DNA from: Anabaena cylindrica PCC 7122
Lineage (GTDB): Bacteria > Cyanobacteriota > Cyanobacteriia > Cyanobacteriales > Nostocaceae
NCBI RefSeq assembly: GCF_000317695.1
Contig: NC_019771.1
Span: 5,074,001 to 5,138,000 of the forward strand
Direction: 5' to 3'
Length of the DNA: 64,000 nt
Both the position numbers and the translations under genes were made by a program. Of this stretch, positions 8,690 through 17,081 are shown piece after piece (within the stretch, counting starts at the first letter, position 1; every line of letters starts with the position of its first letter). The notes beneath the pieces are model-generated. The model made no database searches. It worked only from the letters and a program-made list of their open reading frames with translations, and was not told where the DNA came from.

Positions 8690-9400
8690 ATGACCGTAGC
8701 AGCAGATCCAGTGAAATTGATGAAGCAAGAAGTTGGTAAAGCCGCAGCCGCCCTGGTAAAATCAGGTTCTATTGTGGGGTTGGGTACAGGTTCAACTACA
8801 GCATACACAATTCAGTTTTTAGGCGATCGCCTCCAGTCTGGTGAAATTAAAGATATCGTCGGTATCCCCACCTCGTTTCAGTCGGAAGTTCTAGCAAAAC
8901 AGTACGGTGTTCCCCTCACCACTTTAGATGCTATTGACCACATTGATATTGCCATTGATGGTGCGGATGAGGTCGATCCCTACAAAAATTTGATCAAAGG
9001 TGGTGGTGCAGCACATACCCGCGAAAAAGTTGTAGATTATCTAGCAGAGCAATTCATAGTTGTAGTCGATAGTGGCAAATTAGTAGACCGCTTGGGTTCT
9101 AGTTTTGCTGTACCAGTAGAAGTAATACCAATGGCCATCACCCCTGTACTTAATGCCATTAAGAAACTCGGTGGTAAGCCTGAATTGCGTATGGGTGTCA
9201 AAAAAGCAGGCCCAGTCATCACCGATCAAGGTAACATGGTCGTAGATGTCAGATTTGACTCGATTCCAGATCCAGCGAATTTAGAAATCACACTCAATAA
9301 CATTCCTGGTGTTTTGGAAAATGGCATCTTCGTCAATTGTGTGGATTTAGTTCTGATTGGTGAAGTTATAGATGGTAAACCTGTTGTTCGGCAAATGTAG
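8690..9400 (+). CDS. rpiA: Ribose-5-phosphate isomerase A
   Basis: Interconverts ribose 5-phosphate and ribulose 5-phosphate in the Calvin cycle and oxidative pentose phosphate pathway; cytoplasmic. 236 residues, typical length. The phosphate loop GLGTGSTT is at residues 30-37. The E. coli catalytic residues Asp81, Asp84, Lys94 and Glu103 map with a constant +9 offset to Asp90, Asp93 (DGADEVD), Lys103 (KGGGAAHT) and Glu112. A GAGGAA ribosome binding site lies just ahead of the ATG. No co-directional partner lies closer than 160 bp. Confidence 0.97.
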   Translation: MTVAADPVKLMKQEVGKAAAALVKSGSIVGLGTGSTTAYTIQFLGDRLQSGEIKDIVGIPTSFQSEVLAKQYGVPLTTLDAIDHIDIAIDGADEVDPYKNLIKGGGAAHTREKVVDYLAEQFIVVVDSGKLVDRLGSSFAVPVEVIPMAITPVLNAIKKLGGKPELRMGVKKAGPVITDQGNMVVDVRFDSIPDPANLEITLNNIPGVLENGIFVNCVDLVLIGEVIDGKPVVRQM

Positions 9401-9563
9401 TTAGCAATTACAGGTAAAAAAATCTAAAATCAAAGGGTGTGTTAACCACAATAGCAAAAACGTAAGTTAGCTATATCGTGAAGTAATGCACCCTAAAATT
9501 TTATGAATAATTGGACTAAGTTATACTTGTAAATATTCATAATCTAAAATCTAAAATTACACG

Positions 9564-10745
9564 ATGCTATATAAAAGATTCGGACGCACAGAATTACAAA
9601 TGCCCGTTTTTTCCTGTGGGGGAATGCGATATCAGTTCAAATGGCAAGATGTTCCACTAGATGAGATTCCAGCAGATCAACAAGAAAACTTAGAAGCAAC
9701 AATTCATCGTGCCGTAGAACTAGGAATCAATCACATTGAAACTGCCCGTGGTTATGGAACTTCAGAAATGCAGTTAGGAAAAATACTGCCTAAATTTTTC
9801 CGTGAAAAGTTGATTGTACAAACAAAAGTCTCTCCTGTAGCAGATGCGAAAAAATTCCGAGAAAAATTTGAAAAATCTCTGGCATATCTTCAATTAGATT
9901 ATGTTGATTTGCTGGGTTTACATGGTATCAATCATGCGGAATCTTTTGACTATAGCCTGAATCCTGGAGGTTGTTTAGAAGTAGCAAAGCAGTTACAAGC
10001 AGAAGGAAAAGTGAGATTTATTGGTTTTTCTACTCATGGACCAACAAATATAATTACAAAAGCGATTAATACCAATCAATTTGATTATGTTAATTTGCAC
10101 TGGTACTACATCAATCAATGGAATTGGTCAGCAATTGAAGCTGCTAATCGGCTAGATATGGGAGTGTTTATTATTAGTCCATCTAATAAAGGAGGCTTGT
10201 TATATCAACCATCAGAAAAATTAGTTAATTTGTGTTATCCATTGAGTCCAATGGTATTTAATGATTTATTTTGTTTGAGTCATCCTCAAGTGCATACCTT
10301 AAGTATAGGGGCAGCAAAACCTCAAGATTTTGATGAACATTTAAAAACTTTAGAATTATTAGATAATGCAGATAAAATTTTACCACCAATTCTAGCTCGG
10401 TTAGAATCAGAAGCTATAAAAACTTTAGGAGAAGATTGGGTAAAAAATTGGGAAACTAATTTACCAACTTGGGAAAAAACACCAGGACAGATGAATATCA
10501 AGACCGTTTTGTGGTTATTAAATTTAGCTTTAGCCTATGACATGATAGAATACAGCAAAATGCGCTACAACCTCTTAGGTAATGGTAGTTCTTGGTTTCC
10601 AGGTAATAAAGCAGATAAGTTAGCAGAACTAGATTTAAAAGAATGTCTTGTTAATAGTCCTCAAAGACAGAAAATACCCCAGATGTTAGCAAAAGCCCAT
10701 GAAATGTTAGCAGGTGCAGAAGTGAAACGTTTATCTCAAAGTTGA
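9564..10745 (+). CDS. Aldo/keto reductase family protein
   Basis: A 393-residue (beta/alpha)8 NADPH-dependent oxidoreductase. The N-terminal part follows the family: RFGRTELQMPVFSCGGM, then the catalytic segment HIETARGYGTSE (Tyr kept; the usual Asp of DTAxxYG is Glu-Thr), QTKVS with the catalytic Lys, and LLGLHG with the His. Members with this C-terminal extension often carry a ferredoxin-like Cys-rich motif. Here only one cysteine remains (KECLVNSPQRQKIP), so an iron-sulfur cluster is unlikely. The substrate cannot be told from sequence. It starts 163 bp after rpiA and may have its own promoter. Confidence 0.88.
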   Translation: MLYKRFGRTELQMPVFSCGGMRYQFKWQDVPLDEIPADQQENLEATIHRAVELGINHIETARGYGTSEMQLGKILPKFFREKLIVQTKVSPVADAKKFREKFEKSLAYLQLDYVDLLGLHGINHAESFDYSLNPGGCLEVAKQLQAEGKVRFIGFSTHGPTNIITKAINTNQFDYVNLHWYYINQWNWSAIEAANRLDMGVFIISPSNKGGLLYQPSEKLVNLCYPLSPMVFNDLFCLSHPQVHTLSIGAAKPQDFDEHLKTLELLDNADKILPPILARLESEAIKTLGEDWVKNWETNLPTWEKTPGQMNIKTVLWLLNLALAYDMIEYSKMRYNLLGNGSSWFPGNKADKLAELDLKECLVNSPQRQKIPQMLAKAHEMLAGAEVKRLSQS

Positions 10746-10774
10746 ATTTTATTAAAAATCTTCTTGTAAGAATT

Positions 10775-10890
10775 CAGGAGTCAGGAGTTAGGAGTTAGGA
10801 GTTCGGAGTTAGGAGTTAGGAGTTAGGAGTTAGGAGTTCGGAGTTCGGAGAAAGAGGGAAGAAGGAAGAAGGAAGAAGGAAGAAGGAAGA
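10775..10890. repeat. Short tandem repeats (GGAGTTA and GAAGGAA heptamers)
   Basis: About ten tandem copies of a heptamer (GGAGTTA, GGAGTCA or GGAGTTC variants, 10775-10850) are followed by tandem GAAGGAA units (10855-10890). This is the STRR type typical of heterocystous cyanobacteria. It fills much of the 353-bp gap between the aldo/keto reductase and the Rieske oxygenase; the rest of that gap shows nothing recognisable. Confidence 0.85.
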
Positions 10891-11098
10891 ATAATATTTT
10901 TCTCTACTGTTAAAAGTTCCCTGCTATAAGTACCTGGGCAAAATTAATTTAACATTTTTGTTTGATCCAAAAATCTCTGTATTCCTTATCTGTTACCTCT
11001 TCTGTCTCCCAAATATAAAATTTATTTTGCACGACTACTTATCAAACATTCTCTATCCTAAATACTTACATAAATTCTAATTTTGCATTTTTACGAAA

Positions 11099-12190
11099 TT
11101 AATCTATTTGATTACCCATTACTAATTTCTCAATTTGATTCTTCATCAGCTTCTGCACACTCACTAAGGCTCGATTTAACTCGTAATTCCGTATTTCTGG
11201 ATTCTGTAAATAAGCTTGCTGTTCTTCTTCAATCATTTTGACATCTTGTATCACCAAACCATCAAGTAATTTTTGGGCTGCACCAAATAAGCTATTTTTG
11301 ATAAACCGTCGAAACCATACTGGTAATTTATGTAGTCTCCAAAAGGCGTTAAGTGATGTGAAGTGAATTAAATAGGCTTTTGTTTGTGTCTCATTTACAG
11401 GACATAATAAACAGTAAATTTTAAAATCATTACCCAAGGTAGATACCCAATGGGGATAAATATAACTGACATTTAAGGGTTCAGGATGTAAGCGTCGCAA
11501 TGCTGGAAAAAATAATTGTGATATCGACCAAATTTTATCTATTTTATAATAGCTTTGGGCTGTATAATGGGCATTAACACGATTGTCATCCTCATCAATA
11601 TTTTGTAATGCTGCTTCTGCCCAGGCTTGTAAATCTTGATGCAAATGACCGTGATACATATCCATCAAGTTTTCAATTAAATATGAATAATGGGCTTGAG
11701 TATTAATTACGGAAACTGTAGCGATATAATTTAAATGTTCCCATTCTGGTAAACCCATTGGTTCTATAGATGGTTCTATATCTGAGGGAAATAACCAAAT
11801 AAAACCATCTTGTTCTTTAACTGGATAATGGCGAATTTGGCAAGTCGGTAATTTTTGATTTGCGGCTAGGTAGGGAACTGCTACACATTCACCGTTACTA
11901 TTAAAGCGCCAACCATGATAATTACATTCTAATTGATTGCCTTTGACTTGCCCGTGACTAAGCTGAACTTGACGATGAGGACAGCGGTCTTCTAAGGCAT
12001 GGACTTTTCCGGTATGATCTCGATAGAGTGCGATCGCTTGTTTCCAAATTATTACACCTAAAGGTTTATTAGTAACTTCACTACTGCGTGCCACTACGTA
12101 CCAATGATTGGGATTAATCCCGATTTTTCGCACACTAGTTTGTAGAACTGAAGGAAAAGGAGAAGTAGTTTCAGGAATTATTTGCTGCAT
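11099..12190 (-). CDS. Rieske [2Fe-2S] aromatic ring-hydroxylating-type oxygenase
   Basis: A 363-residue Rieske non-haem iron oxygenase alpha-subunit-like protein. The Rieske cluster ligands are complete: Cys70-Pro-His72 (CPHR) and Cys89-x2-His92 (CNYHGW). The mononuclear iron motif appears as Asp177-x2-His180-x3-His184 in ENLMDMYHGHLH. The C-terminal half is the catalytic START-like domain. Cyanobacteria have several such proteins related to pheophorbide a oxygenase and ring hydroxylases; the substrate is not evident. No reductase or ferredoxin partner is nearby, so electrons probably come from the general ferredoxin pool. Confidence 0.87.
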   Translation of the reverse strand: MQQIIPETTSPFPSVLQTSVRKIGINPNHWYVVARSSEVTNKPLGVIIWKQAIALYRDHTGKVHALEDRCPHRQVQLSHGQVKGNQLECNYHGWRFNSNGECVAVPYLAANQKLPTCQIRHYPVKEQDGFIWLFPSDIEPSIEPMGLPEWEHLNYIATVSVINTQAHYSYLIENLMDMYHGHLHQDLQAWAEAALQNIDEDDNRVNAHYTAQSYYKIDKIWSISQLFFPALRRLHPEPLNVSYIYPHWVSTLGNDFKIYCLLCPVNETQTKAYLIHFTSLNAFWRLHKLPVWFRRFIKNSLFGAAQKLLDGLVIQDVKMIEEEQQAYLQNPEIRNYELNRALVSVQKLMKNQIEKLVMGNQID

Positions 12191-12401
12191 AAGATGTTAA
12201 AATTCAGCGGTGCTTAAAGTTATATAGTAAGTAATTTGTATTTACAGTTATATATTCTTTTTATACCAAATTATCGATTTTTTGGAAAGTAAAGGGCAGC
12301 AGGAAAAAGTTAATGTGTGATTATTCTCTCTGTTAAGAGTTCCCTGTTAAGAGTTCCCTAATGTACATTAAAGCAGTAACCATATTGAGGAATAAATCTG
12401 T

Positions 12402-12881
12402 ATGACAAGCTACCAAGAAACCCTAACTCCCGATGAATTCATTGATGAACTCATTAGTGAAACAACTGCTCTTAATCATGTACAAGTGATTCAAAGCGTG
12501 ATCGGCACCTTGGAACAAGATAACAGTGCTATGGTTAGCCATACACCAGAGGGTGCGTATCTATGGAAATTTAAATATGGCAGTGTAGAAGTATTTGTAC
12601 AACTCACGGGTTCGAGTGATGAAGATACAATTACAGTTTGGTCTGCGGTACTGAATTTACCCGCTAAAGATGAAACCAAATTGATGCGTTATCTGTTAGA
12701 ATTGAACTTTACTAGTACCTTTGAAGCTCGTTTTGGAATTATCGACAATCAAGTGGTTGTAATTTCATCACGGACTTTAGCAGAGTTGTCACCTAGCGAA
12801 GTTTCCCGTATAATTACCATAGTTGCTACCATTGCCGATAATAATGATGAAGCTTTAGCAGCTGAGTATGGTTTGGCATAA
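12402..12881 (+). CDS. YbjN domain-containing protein
   Basis: A 159-residue acidic cytoplasmic protein with the YbjN (type III secretion chaperone-like) fold. The central pattern of alternating hydrophobics, SVEVFVQLTGSSDEDTITVWSAV, followed by LMRYLLELN and a C-terminal amphipathic helix, is typical of the cyanobacterial members. No catalytic motif is visible and the molecular role is unknown; family members are described as chaperone- or stress-related. It lies 47 bp upstream of the lipoyl ligase-like gene on the same strand. Confidence 0.78.
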   Translation: MTSYQETLTPDEFIDELISETTALNHVQVIQSVIGTLEQDNSAMVSHTPEGAYLWKFKYGSVEVFVQLTGSSDEDTITVWSAVLNLPAKDETKLMRYLLELNFTSTFEARFGIIDNQVVVISSRTLAELSPSEVSRIITIVATIADNNDEALAAEYGLA

Positions 12882-12928
12882 TAGGTACATTTAGATTTTG
12901 GATTTGAGATTGAAGTCTACTGCATCGG

Positions 12929-13663
12929 ATGCAAAATAAGCAGGTTTGGCGACTAATTCCTTTAATAGCAACTACTGGTAATTTACAAATGGCAATTGAC
13001 CATTGGTTGTTAGAACAGCACGAGTCAGGAAATCATCCTTCAACTCTGCGGTTTTATACTTGGTCGCCAGCCGCAATTTCCCTAGGATATCATCAAAAAC
13101 AATACCCTGAATATTGGCAAAATTTAACTTGGCAAGGTGAAAAACTAGATTTAGTACGTCGTCCTAGTGGTGGGAGGGCTGTGTTACACCAAGGTGATTT
13201 GACTTATGCTGTAGTGACATCGGAAATTAAGGGAAGTCGTCTCCAGGTGTATGGAAAGATTTGTGAGTTTTTGATTGCCGGCTGGCGATCGCTTGGTTTA
13301 GAGTTAAATTATGGTCAAGCTGGGCGTGGTTATATCCACAACCCTAACTGTTTTGGAACTGCGACAGGTGCAGACTTAATTTTAGCAGATGGTAGTAAAC
13401 TGATTGGTAGCGCCCAACTGCGACGAGGTGAGGCGATTTTACAGCATGGTTCTATCCTGTTACACCCAGACGCAGATTTATTTAAACAAGTATTTGGTAA
13501 AGATGCTTTTACCCCAGTTCAACTTCCTCAAAATCTCAGTCTGGAAACACTGATAGAAGCTTTGATTGTTGCGGCTTGTGATTGTTTTCATATGCAGATA
13601 GAAGTACAACCGCTTTCTGAAACTGAGTGGGAAGCAATTTTGACACAGCCTATACTAAAATGA
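12929..13663 (+). CDS. Lipoate-protein ligase A / octanoyltransferase LipM-like protein
   Basis: Biotin/lipoate A/B protein ligase family, 244 residues, acting in lipoylation of 2-oxoacid dehydrogenases and the glycine cleavage H protein. It has the RRPSGGRAVLHQGDLTYA motif (residues 77-93), a cysteine in NCFGTATG (Cys141) placed like the acyl-enzyme cysteine of LipM, and the conserved lysine in GSKLIGSAQ (Lys157) followed by LQHGSILL. The Cys favours an octanoyltransferase of the LipM type over an ATP-dependent ligase, but this is not certain. It follows the ybjN-like gene by 47 bp and may be co-transcribed with it. Confidence 0.85.
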   Translation: MQNKQVWRLIPLIATTGNLQMAIDHWLLEQHESGNHPSTLRFYTWSPAAISLGYHQKQYPEYWQNLTWQGEKLDLVRRPSGGRAVLHQGDLTYAVVTSEIKGSRLQVYGKICEFLIAGWRSLGLELNYGQAGRGYIHNPNCFGTATGADLILADGSKLIGSAQLRRGEAILQHGSILLHPDADLFKQVFGKDAFTPVQLPQNLSLETLIEALIVAACDCFHMQIEVQPLSETEWEAILTQPILK

Positions 13664-13758
13664 TTGGGAATTTTACTTTCAAACGCGGAGGTTCGCTGAG
13701 GTAAACGCAAAGTGACGCAGAGTTTTTATTTAAGTTTTCGTTTTGAATTTGTGACTCA

Positions 13759-13830
13759 ATAGAAAAGCGTCTGGGAGTGTTACCGTGTTTCCACCCCAAA
13801 CGCTTTTCTTTGAAACTTGCTCCTCACACC
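13759..13830 (-). ncRNA. Yfr2-like small RNA, copy A
   Basis: Predicted RNA of about 72 nt on the minus strand. Promoter: TTGCTA (13864-13859), 17-bp spacer, TATAAA (13841-13836). The transcript opens with GGTGTGAGGAG and then forms a bulged hairpin, AAGCGT...GCTTTT-type arms around TTGGGGTG/CACTCCCAG, with loop GGAAACACGGTAA, and ends in a T-rich tail. A GGAAACA loop in a 60-95 nt RNA is the hallmark of the cyanobacterial Yfr2 family. The structure is shared with copies B and C; stem bases differ but pairing is kept. Confidence 0.65.
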
Positions 13831-13918
13831 CCATATTTATATCATTGGTTAAATTAAATAGCAAGTACTTAACTAAAAATTTTATATTAATAATTTAAAT
13901 ATCTGGACTGAGGCAAAA

Positions 13919-13989
13919 ATAAAAAACGCCTGGGAGTGTTGCCGTGTTTCCACCCCAAGCATTTTTTGTTTCAACTTACTCCTCACACA
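13919..13989 (-). ncRNA. Yfr2-like small RNA, copy B
   Basis: Second tandem unit, about 71 nt. Promoter-like TTGTTT (14023-14018) and TAATTT (14001-13996) are 16 bp apart, weaker than in copies A and C. Its 5' part contains GTGTGAGGAGT, an exact complement of the 11-nt core of the small RNA Yfr1. The hairpin keeps the GGAAACACGG loop (GGCAA after it, where copies A and C have GGTAA) and is followed by a run of six T. Confidence 0.62.
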
Positions 13990-14078
13990 AGAGTTAAATT
14001 ATCATTGCTGAATTAAAAAACAAGTATCTTAAGTGCCACTTTCGTAACTGCACCAGGAGGTTATTTTTTACACGCTCA

Positions 14079-14153
14079 ATAAAAAGCGCCTGGGAGTGTT
14101 ACCGTGTTTCCACCCCAAGCGCTTCTTATATTTAACATTGCTCCTCACACCCC
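14079..14153 (-). ncRNA. Yfr2-like small RNA, copy C
   Basis: Third tandem unit, about 75 nt, 90 bp downstream of the purH stop on the same strand. Strong promoter: TTGCCA (14185-14180), 17-bp spacer, TATAGT (14162-14157). The transcript starts near GGGGTGTGAGGAG, followed by the hairpin AAGCGC...GCGCTT enclosing TGGGG/CTCCCA and the GGAAACACGGTAA loop. It ends in TTTTTATT (rho-independent). Its own promoter means it need not depend on purH read-through. Confidence 0.68.
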
Positions 14154-14244
14154 ATCACTATATCACTGAAGTTAGAGAATGGCAAGTAAATTGCGTGACA
14201 ATTCTATAATTGAGTTATTTGACAGCAAAGAATCTACATATAAC

Positions 14245-15780
14245 TTAGTGTAGAAAGTGGCGAACGCCAGTTAACACCATTAATAAACCTAGTTCATTAG
14301 CAGCTTTGATGGAATCTTTATCGCGCAGACTGCCCCCTGGTTGGACAATAGCTGTAATTCCGGCTGCGGCTGCGGTTCTGACGCTATCATCAAAGGGGAA
14401 GAAACCATCACTGGCGAGAAACGCACCTTGAGTTTTTTCTCCAGCTTGCTCTAAGGCTATTTTTGTCGAACCGACGCGGTTCATTTGACCTGCACCTATT
14501 CCTAAAGTTGTGCGATCGCTCGCCACAACAATAGCATTGGATTTAACGTGTTTACAAACTTTCCAAGCAAACAGCAATTCTGCTAACTCGCTAGGAGTGG
14601 GTTGACGTTCGGTGACAATTTGCCATTTACTTACATCTGCAACAATATCATCAGCAGTTTGGACAAGGAACCCACCTGCGATCGCTTTCACTGTTTCTTT
14701 CTGTCCAGTTAACAAATCTGGTAAAATCAAAACTCTGACGTTGCCTTTTTTAGTTAGAATTTCTTGGGCTTCTTCATCACAACCAGGCGCAACCACGCAT
14801 TCTAAAAAAGTCTTCGTTAGTTCCGTAGCCGTCGCTGCATCAATGGCACGGTTTAAAGCCACAATACCCCCAAAAGCCGATGTAGAATCAGCATTGAAAG
14901 CTTTTTGATAAGCTGTAAAAATCGAGTCAGCCTCAGCAGTTCCACAGGGATTGGTATGTTTGATAATTGTCGCTGCGGGACTTTCTGTAAATTCGGCAAT
15001 TATCCGCCGTGCAGCTTCCAAATCTACCAAATTATTGTAGCTGAGTTCCTTTCCTTGCAGTTTAGTTGCACCAGCCCAACCTGTAGCTGTACTTCCTGTT
15101 TGATACCAAGCTGCGGGTTGGTGGGGGTTTTCACCATAACGCAGAGATTGGAGTTTTTGACCAGAAACAGTATATTGTTGTGGTAATTCTTCTGCTTGTG
15201 TGCCAGCCAGGTAGGAAGCTATGGCGTTATCATAACTGGCAGTATGTGAAAATCCTTTCAAAGCACATTTTTGGCGAAACGCTAAAGAAGATTCTCCATT
15301 TTGGCGTAATTCTTGTAAATACTCCCCATATTGGTCAGGATTACATAATACTGTCAGATGAGCGTAGTTTTTCGATGATGCCCTTAACATAGCTGGGCCA
15401 CCGATATCAATTTGCTCAACTGCCTCAGCTAATGTTACACCTGGTCGAGCGATCGTTTCCTCAAAAGGATAAAGATTGACTACCACTAAATCAATAGGAC
15501 GAATTTGATTATTTTCTAAATCTGTTACATCTTGCGCTACATCCCGTCGTGCTAAAATACCGCCATGAATGCGGGGATGGAGAGTTTTCACCCGACCGCC
15601 TAAAATTTCCGGTGAACCTGTGTAGTCAGAAACTTTGGTGACTGGAATTCCGGCATCTTTCAGGGTTTTGGCTGTTCCCCCACTGCTGATAATATCAAAG
15701 CCAAATTCTTCAACTAAGTTCCGGGCTAAATCAATAATACCAGTTTTGTTAGATACACTCAGCAGGGCTAGACGCGCCAT
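14245..15780 (-). CDS. purH: Bifunctional AICAR transformylase / IMP cyclohydrolase PurH
   Basis: Performs the last two steps of de novo purine synthesis: formylation of AICAR with 10-formyl-THF, then cyclisation to IMP. 511 residues, typical. The N-terminal MGS-like cyclohydrolase domain (residues 1-150) has SNKTGI, SSGGTAK and Lys66-Thr-Leu-His in GGRVKTLHPR. The C-terminal transformylase domain carries the catalytic Lys274-His275 in IIKHTNPCG. The ATG is at 15780. It is followed by the three Yfr2-like RNA genes in the same direction. Confidence 0.98.
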   Translation of the reverse strand: MARLALLSVSNKTGIIDLARNLVEEFGFDIISSGGTAKTLKDAGIPVTKVSDYTGSPEILGGRVKTLHPRIHGGILARRDVAQDVTDLENNQIRPIDLVVVNLYPFEETIARPGVTLAEAVEQIDIGGPAMLRASSKNYAHLTVLCNPDQYGEYLQELRQNGESSLAFRQKCALKGFSHTASYDNAIASYLAGTQAEELPQQYTVSGQKLQSLRYGENPHQPAAWYQTGSTATGWAGATKLQGKELSYNNLVDLEAARRIIAEFTESPAATIIKHTNPCGTAEADSIFTAYQKAFNADSTSAFGGIVALNRAIDAATATELTKTFLECVVAPGCDEEAQEILTKKGNVRVLILPDLLTGQKETVKAIAGGFLVQTADDIVADVSKWQIVTERQPTPSELAELLFAWKVCKHVKSNAIVVASDRTTLGIGAGQMNRVGSTKIALEQAGEKTQGAFLASDGFFPFDDSVRTAAAAGITAIVQPGGSLRDKDSIKAANELGLLMVLTGVRHFLH

Positions 15781-15868
15781 AATTCCCCAGTTTCCTTTGG
15801 ACTATAAGATTGCAAGTAGATGATTATTCTACCGAATGGCTTTGCAAAAAAACCTAAAAGAATACGGA

Positions 15869-15925
15869 TTAAATGAACCGCGAAGGCGCGAAGGACGCAA
15901 AGGAAGAGGGAAGAAGGAAGAAAAT
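15869..15925. repeat. GAACCGCGAAGG/GAAGGAA repeat at the cofG 3' end
   Basis: Imperfect tandem repeat (GAACCGCGAAGGCGCGAAGG followed by GAAGGAAG units). Similar sequence occurs at 31630-31685 and, inverted, at 46073-46097. It overlaps the last codons of cofG and supplies its present stop codon. Confidence 0.7.
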
Positions 15926-16864
15926 AAGCAATTTCGCCAATTTTTTAGTTAACCAGCTATGAAACTGAGGATAAACTGGTAAACGTGGTACTAATTTCCA
16001 CCCAGCAGGTTGTAAAATTGCTTTTAATGTCTGTTCTTGCAAGTGGGGATAATCAGGGTTAACTTCATCTTTTGGACTTATTCCTCCTAAGTCTCTCGCA
16101 CCTGCATCTAAACACGCTAGTAACCAATTTTCATCTTTTAGTAAATTAGGCGGAATTTGAATTGCAATATCTGCGGGTAAAATTTCCCGTGCTTTGCTGA
16201 TGACTTCTGGTAATTTATGGGGGTCAAAAGCTTGTGCGTTAAAGCTTTGCTGATTTCCTGGACTGTGGGGTTGTAAGATTACTTCTTGTATATGCTGGTA
16301 GTGTTGATGTAATTCAGAAATAGCTGCTAAAGTTTCCCACCAATCATTCTCAGTTTCCCCAATTCCTAAAAGCAAGCCTGTAGTAAAAGGAATTTGCAAC
16401 TCTCCTGCCCATTGTAATTGTTGCAATCTCAGTTCTGGTATTTTACTAGGCGCGTGGCGATGCACTGTATTGAGTAGTTTTGGTGTTAATTGTTCCAACA
16501 TCAATCCCATTGATACATTTACATATTTTAGTTTTTGCATTTCCTCAAAGCTGAGTGGACCGGCGTTAGTATGTGGTAAAAATCCCATTTTTAGTGCTAA
16601 TTCACACAAATCATAAATTCGCTGTAACCAAGCCTTACGCCTTGAGGAGTGGGGATGAACTTCACCACTGAGGATGAGGATTTCACAGACGTTTTGACTT
16701 TGCAGTTGTTGTAAAATACCTTCTGCTTCTGCGAGAGTCAGCCAGGGACTTTGACCAGGATCTGTCCGAAAGTTGCAGTAGGAACAGCGATTAAAGCATT
16801 CGTAGGTGGGGACGATGGTGTAAGCCGGACTATATGTAACGATGTTTGAACTAGATGAGGGCAT
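15869..16864 (-). CDS. cofG: 7,8-didemethyl-8-hydroxy-5-deazariboflavin synthase subunit CofG
   Basis: Radical SAM enzyme. With CofH it builds the deazaflavin ring Fo, used in cyanobacteria as the antenna of DNA photolyase. The [4Fe-4S] motif CX3CX2C is present as Cys23, Cys27, Cys30 in YECFNRCSYCNF when read from the ATG at 16864. An upstream TTG at 16903 is possible but lacks a well-spaced ribosome binding site, and MPSSSSNIVTYSP is the expected N-terminus. The last 13 or so residues (SSFASFAPSRFI) are encoded by an intergenic GAACCGCGAAGG-type repeat that has replaced the original stop. No cofH lies in the window. Confidence 0.93.
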   Translation of the reverse strand: MPSSSSNIVTYSPAYTIVPTYECFNRCSYCNFRTDPGQSPWLTLAEAEGILQQLQSQNVCEILILSGEVHPHSSRRKAWLQRIYDLCELALKMGFLPHTNAGPLSFEEMQKLKYVNVSMGLMLEQLTPKLLNTVHRHAPSKIPELRLQQLQWAGELQIPFTTGLLLGIGETENDWWETLAAISELHQHYQHIQEVILQPHSPGNQQSFNAQAFDPHKLPEVISKAREILPADIAIQIPPNLLKDENWLLACLDAGARDLGGISPKDEVNPDYPHLQEQTLKAILQPAGWKLVPRLPVYPQFHSWLTKKLAKLLIFFLLPSSFASFAPSRFI

Positions 16865-16992
16865 AAATGTAACGTTTATGAGTAGATATTTACAATCTAG
16901 CAAAAATTCCTGAAACTATTGCTATGTAATCTTTGTAGCTCCTAATTGATACCCAATTTTGCAGGTTTCTCAAAAAATTTTGTTAACAGGGG

Positions 16993-17021
16993 TTTACAAA
17001 ACTAAACAAACAGCTTAATAT
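16993..17021 (+). promoter_or_regulatory. psbA promoter
   Basis: TTTACA (16993-16998), a 17-bp spacer and TAATAT (17016-17021) form a standard group 1 sigma promoter, giving a 5' leader of about 54 nt before the psbA ATG. Read from sequence; no start site has been mapped. Confidence 0.65.
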
Positions 17022-17081
17022 AAATTCATGAGGTAGAAACACCTACCAAAACATACATACCCAAAAAGCAATTATAAACAC

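Noticed and set aside
11099..12190. Rieske protein as pheophorbide a oxygenase or chlorophyllide a oxygenase
   Set aside because: Only general Rieske and iron-site motifs can be seen; nothing specific supports either substrate.
13759..14153. Yfr1 genes on the plus strand (CTCCTCACAC present)
   Set aside because: The plus strand lacks a downstream terminator hairpin and a promoter; promoters and T-runs are on the minus strand, giving a Yfr2-like RNA instead.
14612..15186. Two plus-strand frames inside purH
   Set aside because: Opposite a housekeeping gene; no family or ribosome binding site.
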